Positions 27,113 through 35,385 of a DNA stretch of 64,000 nucleotides are shown here, in pieces; position 1 is the stretch's first letter, and each line of letters opens with the position of its first letter. This stretch comes from Halomonas sp. NO4 (GTDB taxonomy: Bacteria; Pseudomonadota; Gammaproteobacteria; Pseudomonadales; Halomonadaceae): positions 1 through 64,000 of the forward strand of contig NZ_WHMA01000008.1 of assembly GCF_010994375.1 (NCBI RefSeq), in the 5' to 3' direction. A program made the translations under genes and the position numbers. The notes beneath the pieces are model-generated. The model made no database searches. It saw only the letters and a program-made list of their open reading frames with translations, and was not told where the DNA came from.

Positions 27113-27901
27113 TCAGCTCATCCAGTTGCCGCCATCGACGTTCAATGTCTGGGCGAGCACGTATTCGCTGTCGTCGCTGGCCAGAAAGACCGCCGGGCCG
27201 GCGTAGTCCGCAGGCCGGCCCATCCGACCGTAGGGCACCGCCTCGCCCACCAGGCGCTTCTTCTCGCCAAGGGGCCGGCCCTCGTAACGGGCGAAGAGGG
27301 CGTCCACTTCTTCCCACATGGGGGTCTCCACCACCCCCGGGGCAATGCCGTTGACGCGGATGCCGTACTGGATCAGGTCGAGGGCGCAGGACTGGGTCAG
27401 GCTGATCACCGCCGCCTTGGTGGCACAATAGACGCTGACCAGTGGTTCGCCACGGCGGCCGGCCTGGGAGGCCATATTGATGATCCTCCCTCCCTTGCCA
27501 CGGTCCACCATCGCCTTGGCCACCGCCTGGAGGGTGAAGAAGAGCCCCTTGACGTTGACGGCGAACTGCTTGTCGTAGCTCGCCTCGGTCACCTCCAGCA
27601 CCGGCGCCATGTCGAAGACGGCGGCGTTGTTGACCAGGATGTCGATGCCGCCGAAGCGCTCGGTGACGCTCGCCACCATGGCGTCGATGGCCTGGCGGTC
27701 GCAGACGTCCAGACGCACGCCCATCAGCCGCTGGGCGGGGTGGCCCTCGCCCTGCAGGGTGGTCAGGGCCTCGTCGATGGCGCCCTGGTCGATGTCGGCG
27801 ATGACCACCGAGGCGCCCTCCTCCACATAGGCTCGAGAGATGGCCAGGCCGATGCCGCGGGCGCCACCGGTCACGACGGCAACCTTGTCTTGGAGCTTCA
27901 T
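27113..27901 (-). CDS. smoS: Sorbitol (L-iditol 2-)dehydrogenase, SDR family
   Basis: NAD-dependent oxidation of sorbitol (glucitol) to fructose or of related polyols. Classical SDR of 262 residues: TGGARGIG (11-18), NNAA (91-94), Asn116, Ser145, Tyr158 and Lys162 form the catalytic set. The C-terminal segment TLNVDGGNWMS is typical. It overlaps the HAD gene by 4 bases. Order smoK-HAD-smoS-mtlK-xylB follows the Rhodobacter sphaeroides polyol operon. Confidence 0.9.
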   Translation of the reverse strand: MKLQDKVAVVTGGARGIGLAISRAYVEEGASVVIADIDQGAIDEALTTLQGEGHPAQRLMGVRLDVCDRQAIDAMVASVTERFGGIDILVNNAAVFDMAPVLEVTEASYDKQFAVNVKGLFFTLQAVAKAMVDRGKGGRIINMASQAGRRGEPLVSVYCATKAAVISLTQSCALDLIQYGIRVNGIAPGVVETPMWEEVDALFARYEGRPLGEKKRLVGEAVPYGRMGRPADYAGPAVFLASDDSEYVLAQTLNVDGGNWMS

Positions 27902-28629
27902 AGTGTCTTGTCCTCCTGTGAGGTGTCTTGGGTGTGCAAGGGATCAGGCCCCCCTCCCCGCCGATGGTCACCTCGCCACTGCTGAACCAGCTCGGCCAAC
28001 CCGCTCATGTGGGTCAGCACCTGCCAGGCCCCGGCTTTGCGCAGGCGCTCAGCCTGCCCCGGCTGCACGTGGCTCGCGCCGGTGAAGCCGATCACCGTCA
28101 TCCCCGCGCCGTGAGCGGCGGTGACCCCGGAGACGCTGTCCTCCACCACCAGGCAGTGCGTCGGCGTAGTGCCCAATGTCTCGGCGGCCAGGCGGTAGAG
28201 GGCGGGATCCGGCTTGGGGCGATCCACCTGCTCGGCGGTGAACACCGGCGCCCCATCTAGGCGGGCAGCGAGCCCGGTGGTGGAAAGCGAGGCCAGCACC
28301 CGCCGGCGCCGGCTGTTGGAGACCACCGCCTTGGGCAGGTCGATGGCATCGATGGCCGTGGTCACCCCCGGCATCGCCTGGAGCTCCCGGGCCAGCCGCG
28401 CCTCGATGGTGTCGTCCACCAGGTCGGTGGCCGCCGGCGGCAAACGATGCGCGCTCAGGCCCTCCAGGTGGCGCAGGATATTGGCGGTGGTCATGCCCAG
28501 CGCCTGGCTGAGCACGGTGTCGGCGTCCAGGTCCGGCAGCCACTCGCCGAGCAGCTCCACCAGGGTCGCCTCGGCGATCGCCTCGCTGTCCACCAGTACG
28601 CCGTCGCAGTCGAAGATCAGGGTCTCCAT
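27898..28629 (-). CDS. HAD-family phosphatase (beta-phosphoglucomutase-like)
   Basis: 243-residue haloacid-dehalogenase-superfamily hydrolase. DxD nucleophile motif FDCDGVLVDSE (6-16), motif II/III VVSNSRRRR, motif IV VVEDSVSGVTAA. A cap domain lies between residues about 17 and 85. Probably dephosphorylates a sugar phosphate formed in polyol metabolism, perhaps as a detoxifying step; the substrate is unknown. Located between the transporter ATPase and the sorbitol dehydrogenase, the same position as in other smo operons. Confidence 0.85.
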   Translation of the reverse strand: METLIFDCDGVLVDSEAIAEATLVELLGEWLPDLDADTVLSQALGMTTANILRHLEGLSAHRLPPAATDLVDDTIEARLARELQAMPGVTTAIDAIDLPKAVVSNSRRRRVLASLSTTGLAARLDGAPVFTAEQVDRPKPDPALYRLAAETLGTTPTHCLVVEDSVSGVTAAHGAGMTVIGFTGASHVQPGQAERLRKAGAWQVLTHMSGLAELVQQWRGDHRRGGGPDPLHTQDTSQEDKTL

Positions 28630-28638
28630 GGGGTCCCC

Positions 28639-29787
<1,149 letters not shown>

Positions 29788-29802
29788 GTTGGGACTCCCG
29801 AA

Positions 29803-30696
29803 TTACTTGACGGCGCCGAAGGTGAGGCCGCGAACCATCTGTTTTTGGGTCAGCCAGCCGAAGACCAGGATGGGCGCGATGGCCATGGTCGAGGCGGCGG
29901 AGAGCTTGGCCCAGAACAGGCCCTCGGGGCTCGAGAAGGAGGCGATGTAAGCGGTCAGGGGGGCCGCATTCGATGAGGTGAGGTTGAGACTCCAGAAGGC
30001 CTCGTTCCAGCTGAGGATCACCGACAGTAGCCCGGTGGAAGCGATGCCCGGCAGGGTCAGCGGCAGCAGCAGGAACATCACCTCCTGGAGGGTGCTGGCG
30101 CCGTCCATGCGGCCCGCCTCGAGAATGTCCTTGGGCAGGTCCTTGAAGAAGGTGTAGAGCATCCATACCACGATCGGCAGGTTCATCAGCGTATAGACGA
30201 TGACCAGGCCGGTGCGGGTATCGAGCAGTCCAAAATCACGGAACAGTAGATAGATCGGCACCAGCACGCCCACCGGCGGCAGCATCTTGGTGGAGAGCAT
30301 CCACAGCAGGGTGCCCTTGGTCCGCTTGGTGGGTAGGAAGGCCATGGAATAGGCCGCGGGGATGGCGATCAGCAGCGCCGCGAGCGTCGAGCCGAAGGCC
30401 ACTACTACGCTGTTAAGGGCGAACTTGAAGTAGTCCGCACGTGCCTGTACCTCAATGTAGCTCTCCAGGGTCGGTGAGAAGATCAGGCTGGGGTCGGCGA
30501 TGGCTGCCGACTCGGTCTTGAAGCCGGTCAGCACCATCCAGAAGATCGGGAAGAAGATCAGGCAGGCGATCGCCCAGCCCAGCACCGTCAGCCCCAGCCG
30601 GCGGGTCCGTGCCGAGCGCATCGGCGAGGTGCGAAGTACCGAGACGGCCGGTGCCTGTCCGTCGCCGGCGAGGGTCTTGGTCTTGACAGTGGTCAT
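29803..30696 (-). CDS. smoG: Polyol ABC transporter permease
   Basis: Inner-membrane permease of the MalG type, 297 residues, about six transmembrane helices. The cytoplasmic EAA loop EAGRMDGASTLQEVMFLLLPL contacts the ATPase. The N-terminal ~35 residues are hydrophilic. Sits between smoF and smoK with 15-base spacers. Substrate is assigned only from the polyol catabolic genes of the same operon. Confidence 0.93.
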   Translation of the reverse strand: MTTVKTKTLAGDGQAPAVSVLRTSPMRSARTRRLGLTVLGWAIACLIFFPIFWMVLTGFKTESAAIADPSLIFSPTLESYIEVQARADYFKFALNSVVVAFGSTLAALLIAIPAAYSMAFLPTKRTKGTLLWMLSTKMLPPVGVLVPIYLLFRDFGLLDTRTGLVIVYTLMNLPIVVWMLYTFFKDLPKDILEAGRMDGASTLQEVMFLLLPLTLPGIASTGLLSVILSWNEAFWSLNLTSSNAAPLTAYIASFSSPEGLFWAKLSAASTMAIAPILVFGWLTQKQMVRGLTFGAVK

Positions 30697-30711
30697 GAGA
30701 AGCCTCCGGCG

Positions 30712-31614
30712 CTAGCTTTCCAGGTTCTTGGCCACCATGCGGACCAGGAATATCGCAACGATGTTGGCGAGGATGATGGCGATCACCCCGCCCGCGGAAG
30801 CCATGCCCACGTCGAAGTCGAGCAAGGCCTGGATATAGATCAGGAAGGCCAGGTTGGTGGTGGCCAGCCCCGGGCCGCCGGAGGTGGTGACGAAGATCTC
30901 GGCGAAGATGGTCAGCAGGAAGATCATCTCGATCATGATCACCACGCTGATCGCCCGCTTGAGGTGCGGCAGGGTGATGAAGAAGAAGATCGCCACCGGC
31001 CCGGCGCCATCCATGCGCGCCGCCTCGACCTGGTCGTCGTCCAGCGACTGGATGGCGGTGAGCAGGATCAGCAGCGCGAAGGGCAGCCACTGCCAGGCGA
31101 CGATGATGATGATCGAGGTCAACGGCAGCGACGAGAACCAGTCCACGGCGGGCAGGCCGAAGGATTCGGCCACCCAGGAGAGCACGCCGTTGGAGGGGTG
31201 CATCATCATGTTCTTCCACACCAGGGCGCTCACCGTGGGCATGACGAAGAACGGCGAGATGGCCAGCACCCGCGCCACGCCGCGCCCGGGGAACTCCTGC
31301 TGGAAGAGCACCGCCAGCAGGGTGCCGCCGACCACGGTGATCGCCAGCACCGCCCCGACCAGCAGCAGCGTATTGCCCATCGCCGTCCACAGCGCCGGAT
31401 CGGTGAACAGGTAGCGATAGTTTTCCAGCCCGGCGAAGCCGGTCATCTCCGGCATCAGCAGGTTGTAGCGCTGCAGCGAGAACCAGACGGTCATCGCCAG
31501 CGGCACGATCATCCAGAGAAACAGCAGGGTAACGGCGGGCGCCTGCAGCGACAGGGTACGAAGGCCCCCGACGGTGCGCCCGGCGGCTCGTGTCTTGGTC
31601 ATGATCTGGCCCAT
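30712..31614 (-). CDS. smoF: Polyol ABC transporter permease
   Basis: Inner-membrane permease of the MalF type, 300 residues, six predicted helices. EAA loop EAARMDGAGPVAIFFFITLPHLKR. Partner of SmoG. Separated from the binding-protein gene by a 51-base spacer carrying a strong hairpin, which probably sets expression lower than that of the binding protein. Confidence 0.93.
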   Translation of the reverse strand: MGQIMTKTRAAGRTVGGLRTLSLQAPAVTLLFLWMIVPLAMTVWFSLQRYNLLMPEMTGFAGLENYRYLFTDPALWTAMGNTLLLVGAVLAITVVGGTLLAVLFQQEFPGRGVARVLAISPFFVMPTVSALVWKNMMMHPSNGVLSWVAESFGLPAVDWFSSLPLTSIIIIVAWQWLPFALLILLTAIQSLDDDQVEAARMDGAGPVAIFFFITLPHLKRAISVVIMIEMIFLLTIFAEIFVTTSGGPGLATTNLAFLIYIQALLDFDVGMASAGGVIAIILANIVAIFLVRMVAKNLES

Positions 31615-31634
31615 TGGGATGGGAGGGATTGTGC

Positions 31635-31655
31635 CGGCCGGGGTGTCCCCGGCCG
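31635..31655 (-). other. Hairpin between smoE and smoF
   Basis: A 9-bp perfect stem (CGGCCGGGG / CCCCGGCCG) with a 3-nt loop lies right after the binding-protein stop. Such hairpins after the first gene of ABC operons commonly stabilise the binding-protein mRNA and lower downstream expression. Confidence 0.65.
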
Positions 31656-31665
31656 ACGCGAGGGA

Positions 31666-32985
31666 TCAATCCAGGTAGCCGGCACGCTGCATGGTGCGCT
31701 CGGTGGCACGCTGTGCGGTCTGCAGCGCCTGCTCCACCGTGACGTCACCGGTCAACGCCGAGGCAACGGTCTGGCCGACCTGGGTGCCGATCGACTGGAA
31801 CTCGGGAATGCCCACGAACTGCACGCCGATGTAGGGGCTGGGCTCCAGGGTCGAATCGGTGGGATCGGCACCCCGGATCGCCTCCAGCACGAAGTCGGCG
31901 AAGGGCGCCGCCTGCTGGTAGTTCTCGTTGGCGTAGGTGGATTCGCGGGTGCCCGGCGGCACGCTGGTCCAGCCCTGGGTCTCCCCGACCAGTTCGATGT
32001 ACTCCTTGGAAGTGGCCCAGGTGATGAAGGTCTCCGCCGCTTCCTTCTTCTCCGAGGTGGCCGGGATGCCCAGCGCCCAGGACCACAGCCAGTGGGAGCC
32101 CTTGGGCGTCTCGGCCACCGGCGCCGGGGCGAAGCCCAGCCGGTTGGCGACCTCGGATTCGTCCGGGTCGTAGAGCTTGCCGGCCGCCGAGGTGGCGTCG
32201 ACCCACATGGCGCAGTTGCCGCGGGAGAACAGTGCCAGGTTCTCATTGAAGCCGTTGGAGCTGGCGCCCGGCGGGCCGTAGTTGTCCAGCAGGTCGACGT
32301 AGAAGGAAATCGCCTCCTGCCAGGCGGGGGAGTCGAGCTCGGGGTTCCACTCCTCGTCGAACCAGCGACCGCCGAAGGTGTTCACCAGGGTCGAGACGAA
32401 GGCCATGTTCTCGCCCCAACCCGGCTTGCCGCGCAGGCAGATGCCATAGGTCTCGTTTCCGGGATCATGGAGCTGGCCGGCCCAGTCGCGTACTTCTTCC
32501 CAGCTGGGCTGCTCGGGGACCTCGATGCCTGCGGCGTCGAACAGGTCCTGGCGGTAGTACATCATCGAGCTCTCGCCGTAGAACGGTAGCGCATGCAGGG
32601 TACCGTCATGGGAGAGGCCGTCACGGACCGACTGCAGCAGGTCGTCGACGTCATACGCCTCCGGCAGGTCGTCGAGGGGGGTCAGCCAGCCGCGCTCGGC
32701 CCAGATGGGTACCTCATAGGTGCCGATGGTCATGACGTCGAACTGGCCACCGCCGGTGGCGACATCGGTGGTCAGCCGCTGGCGCAGCACGTTCTCCTCC
32801 AGCACCACCCAGTCGAGCTCGACATCAGGGTGGGCCGCCTCGAACTCCTCGGTGAGGCTCTGCATGATCACCATGTCGTTGTTGTTGACCGTGGCAACGG
32901 TAATCTCGGTCTGTGCCTGGGCCTGGGAGGCGGCGGCGACGGCCGCCGTCAGGGTGGCCAGCGGCAGGGCTCGGGTGAGCTTCAT
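31666..32985 (-). CDS. smoE: Polyol ABC transporter periplasmic binding protein
   Basis: Family 1 extracellular solute-binding protein, 439 residues. The ATG at 32985 follows GAGGAG and starts a clean signal peptide (MKLTRALPLATLTAAVAAAS, cleavage after AQA). The mature protein begins TEITVATVNNNDM; EVPIWAERGWLTPLDD and WLWSWALGIPATS segments are typical of sugar-alcohol binders. First gene of the operon, behind a SorC-type operator region. Probably binds mannitol, sorbitol or arabitol. Confidence 0.93.
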   Translation of the reverse strand: MKLTRALPLATLTAAVAAASQAQAQTEITVATVNNNDMVIMQSLTEEFEAAHPDVELDWVVLEENVLRQRLTTDVATGGGQFDVMTIGTYEVPIWAERGWLTPLDDLPEAYDVDDLLQSVRDGLSHDGTLHALPFYGESSMMYYRQDLFDAAGIEVPEQPSWEEVRDWAGQLHDPGNETYGICLRGKPGWGENMAFVSTLVNTFGGRWFDEEWNPELDSPAWQEAISFYVDLLDNYGPPGASSNGFNENLALFSRGNCAMWVDATSAAGKLYDPDESEVANRLGFAPAPVAETPKGSHWLWSWALGIPATSEKKEAAETFITWATSKEYIELVGETQGWTSVPPGTRESTYANENYQQAAPFADFVLEAIRGADPTDSTLEPSPYIGVQFVGIPEFQSIGTQVGQTVASALTGDVTVEQALQTAQRATERTMQRAGYLD

Positions 32986-33029
32986 GATGGGCTCCTCTCG
33001 GGACTCGTGTTGTTGTGTGTCGAACTGGA

Positions 33030-33068
33030 TTTGATCATTTTGATCATAGTCCAATCAAATGATCGAAC
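33030..33068. promoter_or_regulatory. Candidate SorC-type operator upstream of smoE
   Basis: Three GATC-centred elements occur in 35 bases: TTTGATCAT, TTTGATCAT (9 bases on) and, inverted, AAATGATCGAAC. The first two are direct repeats, the third a mirror copy. Cluster position between the regulator gene and smoE fits an operator of the polyol regulator. Confidence 0.5.
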
Positions 33069-33144
33069 ACGCCCCCAAAAAAAGCAAAACCTTGCCCCTT
33101 AGACTTTGGCCGCAGAAATCAGCCGCTTCGAATGATGCACCGCA

Positions 33145-34095
33145 TCAGAGCGACTCGGTGATCCGGCGGGCTGCGGCCTCGTCAGTGATCAGCCCCTTCA
33201 ACCAGCCACCACGCAAGGCCGCCAGAATGGCGGGAGCCTTCTCGCGGCCGCCGGCCAGGGCGACGAGCGGCTGATCGCGAAACAGTTCCAGCGGCAGGCT
33301 GGTCACTCGGCGGGTGATGGAACAGTCGATCACTTCGCCGTTCTGATTCAACGGCCAACCCAGCAACTCCCCCACCGCCTGACGAGAAAGCAGCTCATCG
33401 AGTTCCGCCTCGCTAATGAAGTGGTCCTGGAAAAGGGTCGCCTGGCGGTCGATGCGCCCCACGCCGATGAAGGCGGCCTCGGCCTCCTTGGCGACCTCGG
33501 CAATGGCCTGGAAAAGTCGCTGATGGAGCATCGCCTCCTTCTCTTCCACCGAGCCGGCCACAACCGGTGCCGGCAGCAGGAAGCGCTCACCACCGGTCTT
33601 GTCGGCCAGCACCATGACCCCGTCGTAACGGTTCGCGGAGCCATCGCGGGCCACGTTGCCGACCAGCGAGACGAAGCGATGCTGGGGTCGGTCGAGGCGG
33701 CTCAGCGCCTCGACCATGGCGCGCACCGAGCGCCCGGTGCCCAGCGACAGGGTCAGCGGCTCGGTGCGTTCCAGATAGCGGGAGAGCCGCTCGGCAGCGG
33801 CCACCGCCAGGTAGTGAGCGCTGCCATCGTGCGCCTCGGAATCGGCCGGCACCACGTCGCAGAAGTCCAGCCCGAAGCGTTCGCGAATCGCACTGCCCAT
33901 GGCCATGCAGGCCGCGAGGGGATGGTCGATATGCACTTTGACCAGCCCCTCCTGACGCGCCAGGGCGAGCAAGCGCTGCACCCCCGGCCGCGACACCCCG
34001 AGCTGGGTGGCGATCTCGTCCTGGGTGCGCCCGCCGACATAGGAGAGCCAAGCCGCCCGAGCGGCCTGATCCAGCTTTCTCTCGAACTTGTCCAT
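33145..34095 (-). CDS. smoC: SorC/DeoR-family sugar-binding transcriptional regulator
   Basis: 316-residue regulator of the SorC family. N-terminal HTH in TQDEIATQLGVSRPGVQRLL (about 25-44), followed by the sugar-binding domain with LSLGTGRSVRAMVEAL and GVGRIDRQA. The ATG at 34095 (MDKFERKLDQ) is favoured, with GAGGTGG upstream. Encoded directly upstream of and codirectional with the polyol operon, as smoC in Rhodobacter. Likely responds to a polyol or ketose (phosphate). Confidence 0.87.
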   Translation of the reverse strand: MDKFERKLDQAARAAWLSYVGGRTQDEIATQLGVSRPGVQRLLALARQEGLVKVHIDHPLAACMAMGSAIRERFGLDFCDVVPADSEAHDGSAHYLAVAAAERLSRYLERTEPLTLSLGTGRSVRAMVEALSRLDRPQHRFVSLVGNVARDGSANRYDGVMVLADKTGGERFLLPAPVVAGSVEEKEAMLHQRLFQAIAEVAKEAEAAFIGVGRIDRQATLFQDHFISEAELDELLSRQAVGELLGWPLNQNGEVIDCSITRRVTSLPLELFRDQPLVALAGGREKAPAILAALRGGWLKGLITDEAAARRITESL

Positions 34096-34175
34096 GATTC
34101 GCGCCACCTCAAGCCAGCCAGAAGTGCCGGGAATGATCGCAAGCCCGCCCTCATCGCACAACGGCTGTCACAGGC

Positions 34176-35177
34176 CTACTCCACCACCAACCGCTCCGGC
34201 AGCCGCCAGCGCAGGGTGCGCGGGATCACCTGCTGGCCGATGCGATAGTCGCCGCGGGTGGCGGCGAGTGCCGCGGTCAGCGCCGCCGCCGCCATGCGCT
34301 CGTGATCCTGCACGGCGGAGTTGATCGGCAGCGGCAGGAAGTCGAGCAGGCGGCTGTCGCCGAAGGTGGCCAGGCGCAGCGAGGGCGGCAGGCCGCCCTC
34401 TTCCAGCAGGATGTCGAAGACGCCGTCGAGCAGCGTGTAGGAGGCGGTAACCAGCGCATCCGGCAGGCCGTGACGGTCGATCAGCTCGCGCATCTGCTGC
34501 GCCCCCTCGGCGCGGTCGTAGCGCTCGGCACAGAGCGTGATCGGGCGCACCCCGCGCCCCGCCAGGGCCTGCTCGAAGCCGGCACGCCGTTCGCCGGTGA
34601 TGGAGAGCGCCGGCACAGCGTCGAGCCAGGCCACGCTCTCGACCCGTTCGTCGAGCACCGAGCGGGTCAGCCGTTCCGCGGCTTCCCGGTCGTTGCTCAC
34701 CACGCTGGCGAAATGCGCCGGGTCGAAGCCGCGGTCCACGGCGATGACCGGCAGGCCGTCGGCCATCAGCTCGCGATAGAAGCGGGCGTCCTGGGGCAGG
34801 CAGCTCGCCGTGATCAGCACCTCGCAGCGCTGGGCGCGCAGTGACAGGGCCAGATCGCGCTCCGCGTCGGCCTGGTCGTCGGAGCCCACGATCAACACCT
34901 GGTAGCCCTGCTCGCGGGCGCCGCGCTCCAGGCGCTTGGCCAGCCGCGCGTAGCTGACGTTCTCCAGGTCGGGAACGATCAGCCCCAGGGTGCGGCTCGT
35001 GCCGCGGCGCAGTGCCGCCGCCTGGGCATCCACCCGGTAGCGGTGCTCGCGCACCACGCCCATCACCCGCGCCACGGTATCGGGGCTGATGCGCCGCTCC
35101 TCGGCCTTGCCGTTGATGACGTAGCTGGCCGTGGTGCGCGACACGCCGGCCAGGCGCGCGATTTCGGCGAGTGTCAT
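34176..35177 (-). CDS. fruR: Catabolite repressor/activator FruR (Cra), LacI family
   Basis: 333 residues. The N-terminal LacI HTH MTLAEIARLAGVSRTTASYVINGKAEERRIS is very close to E. coli Cra, and the effector domain keeps LGLIVPDLENVSYARLAKRLE and ATFGDSRLLDFL. The ATG at 35177 is chosen because it starts directly with the HTH. Divergent from fruBKA; two Cra-like operators lie in the shared 208-bp spacer. Fructose 1-phosphate should relieve repression. Confidence 0.95.
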   Translation of the reverse strand: MTLAEIARLAGVSRTTASYVINGKAEERRISPDTVARVMGVVREHRYRVDAQAAALRRGTSRTLGLIVPDLENVSYARLAKRLERGAREQGYQVLIVGSDDQADAERDLALSLRAQRCEVLITASCLPQDARFYRELMADGLPVIAVDRGFDPAHFASVVSNDREAAERLTRSVLDERVESVAWLDAVPALSITGERRAGFEQALAGRGVRPITLCAERYDRAEGAQQMRELIDRHGLPDALVTASYTLLDGVFDILLEEGGLPPSLRLATFGDSRLLDFLPLPINSAVQDHERMAAAALTAALAATRGDYRIGQQVIPRTLRWRLPERLVVE

Positions 35178-35271
35178 GGTTGTCCTCGTTGCAGCTGGGC
35201 CCAGTCTACGCGACGCACCGGCATCTCTACCCCCTGCCAAAGTCTAAGATAGCTCACCTTGCCAAACGGCA

Positions 35272-35283
35272 TGAATCGATCCA
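35272..35283. promoter_or_regulatory. FruR/Cra operator 1
   Basis: TGAATCGATCCA fits the Cra consensus TGAAWCSNTHHW at every position. It lies 31 bp (about three helical turns) from operator 2. Confidence 0.75.
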
Positions 35284-35302
35284 GCATGAAAATCATCGCT
35301 GG

Positions 35303-35314
35303 TGACACGATTCA
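35303..35314. promoter_or_regulatory. FruR/Cra operator 2
   Basis: TGACACGATTCA agrees with the symmetric Cra site TGAAACGTTTCA at 10 of 12 positions. 71 bases upstream of the fruB start. Confidence 0.7.
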
Positions 35315-35385
35315 GCTTACCGTAAATAACCGCCATTGCCGACACTCAACGCACCCCATGGCGTGCCGGCTGGAAGGAGAGTCCC

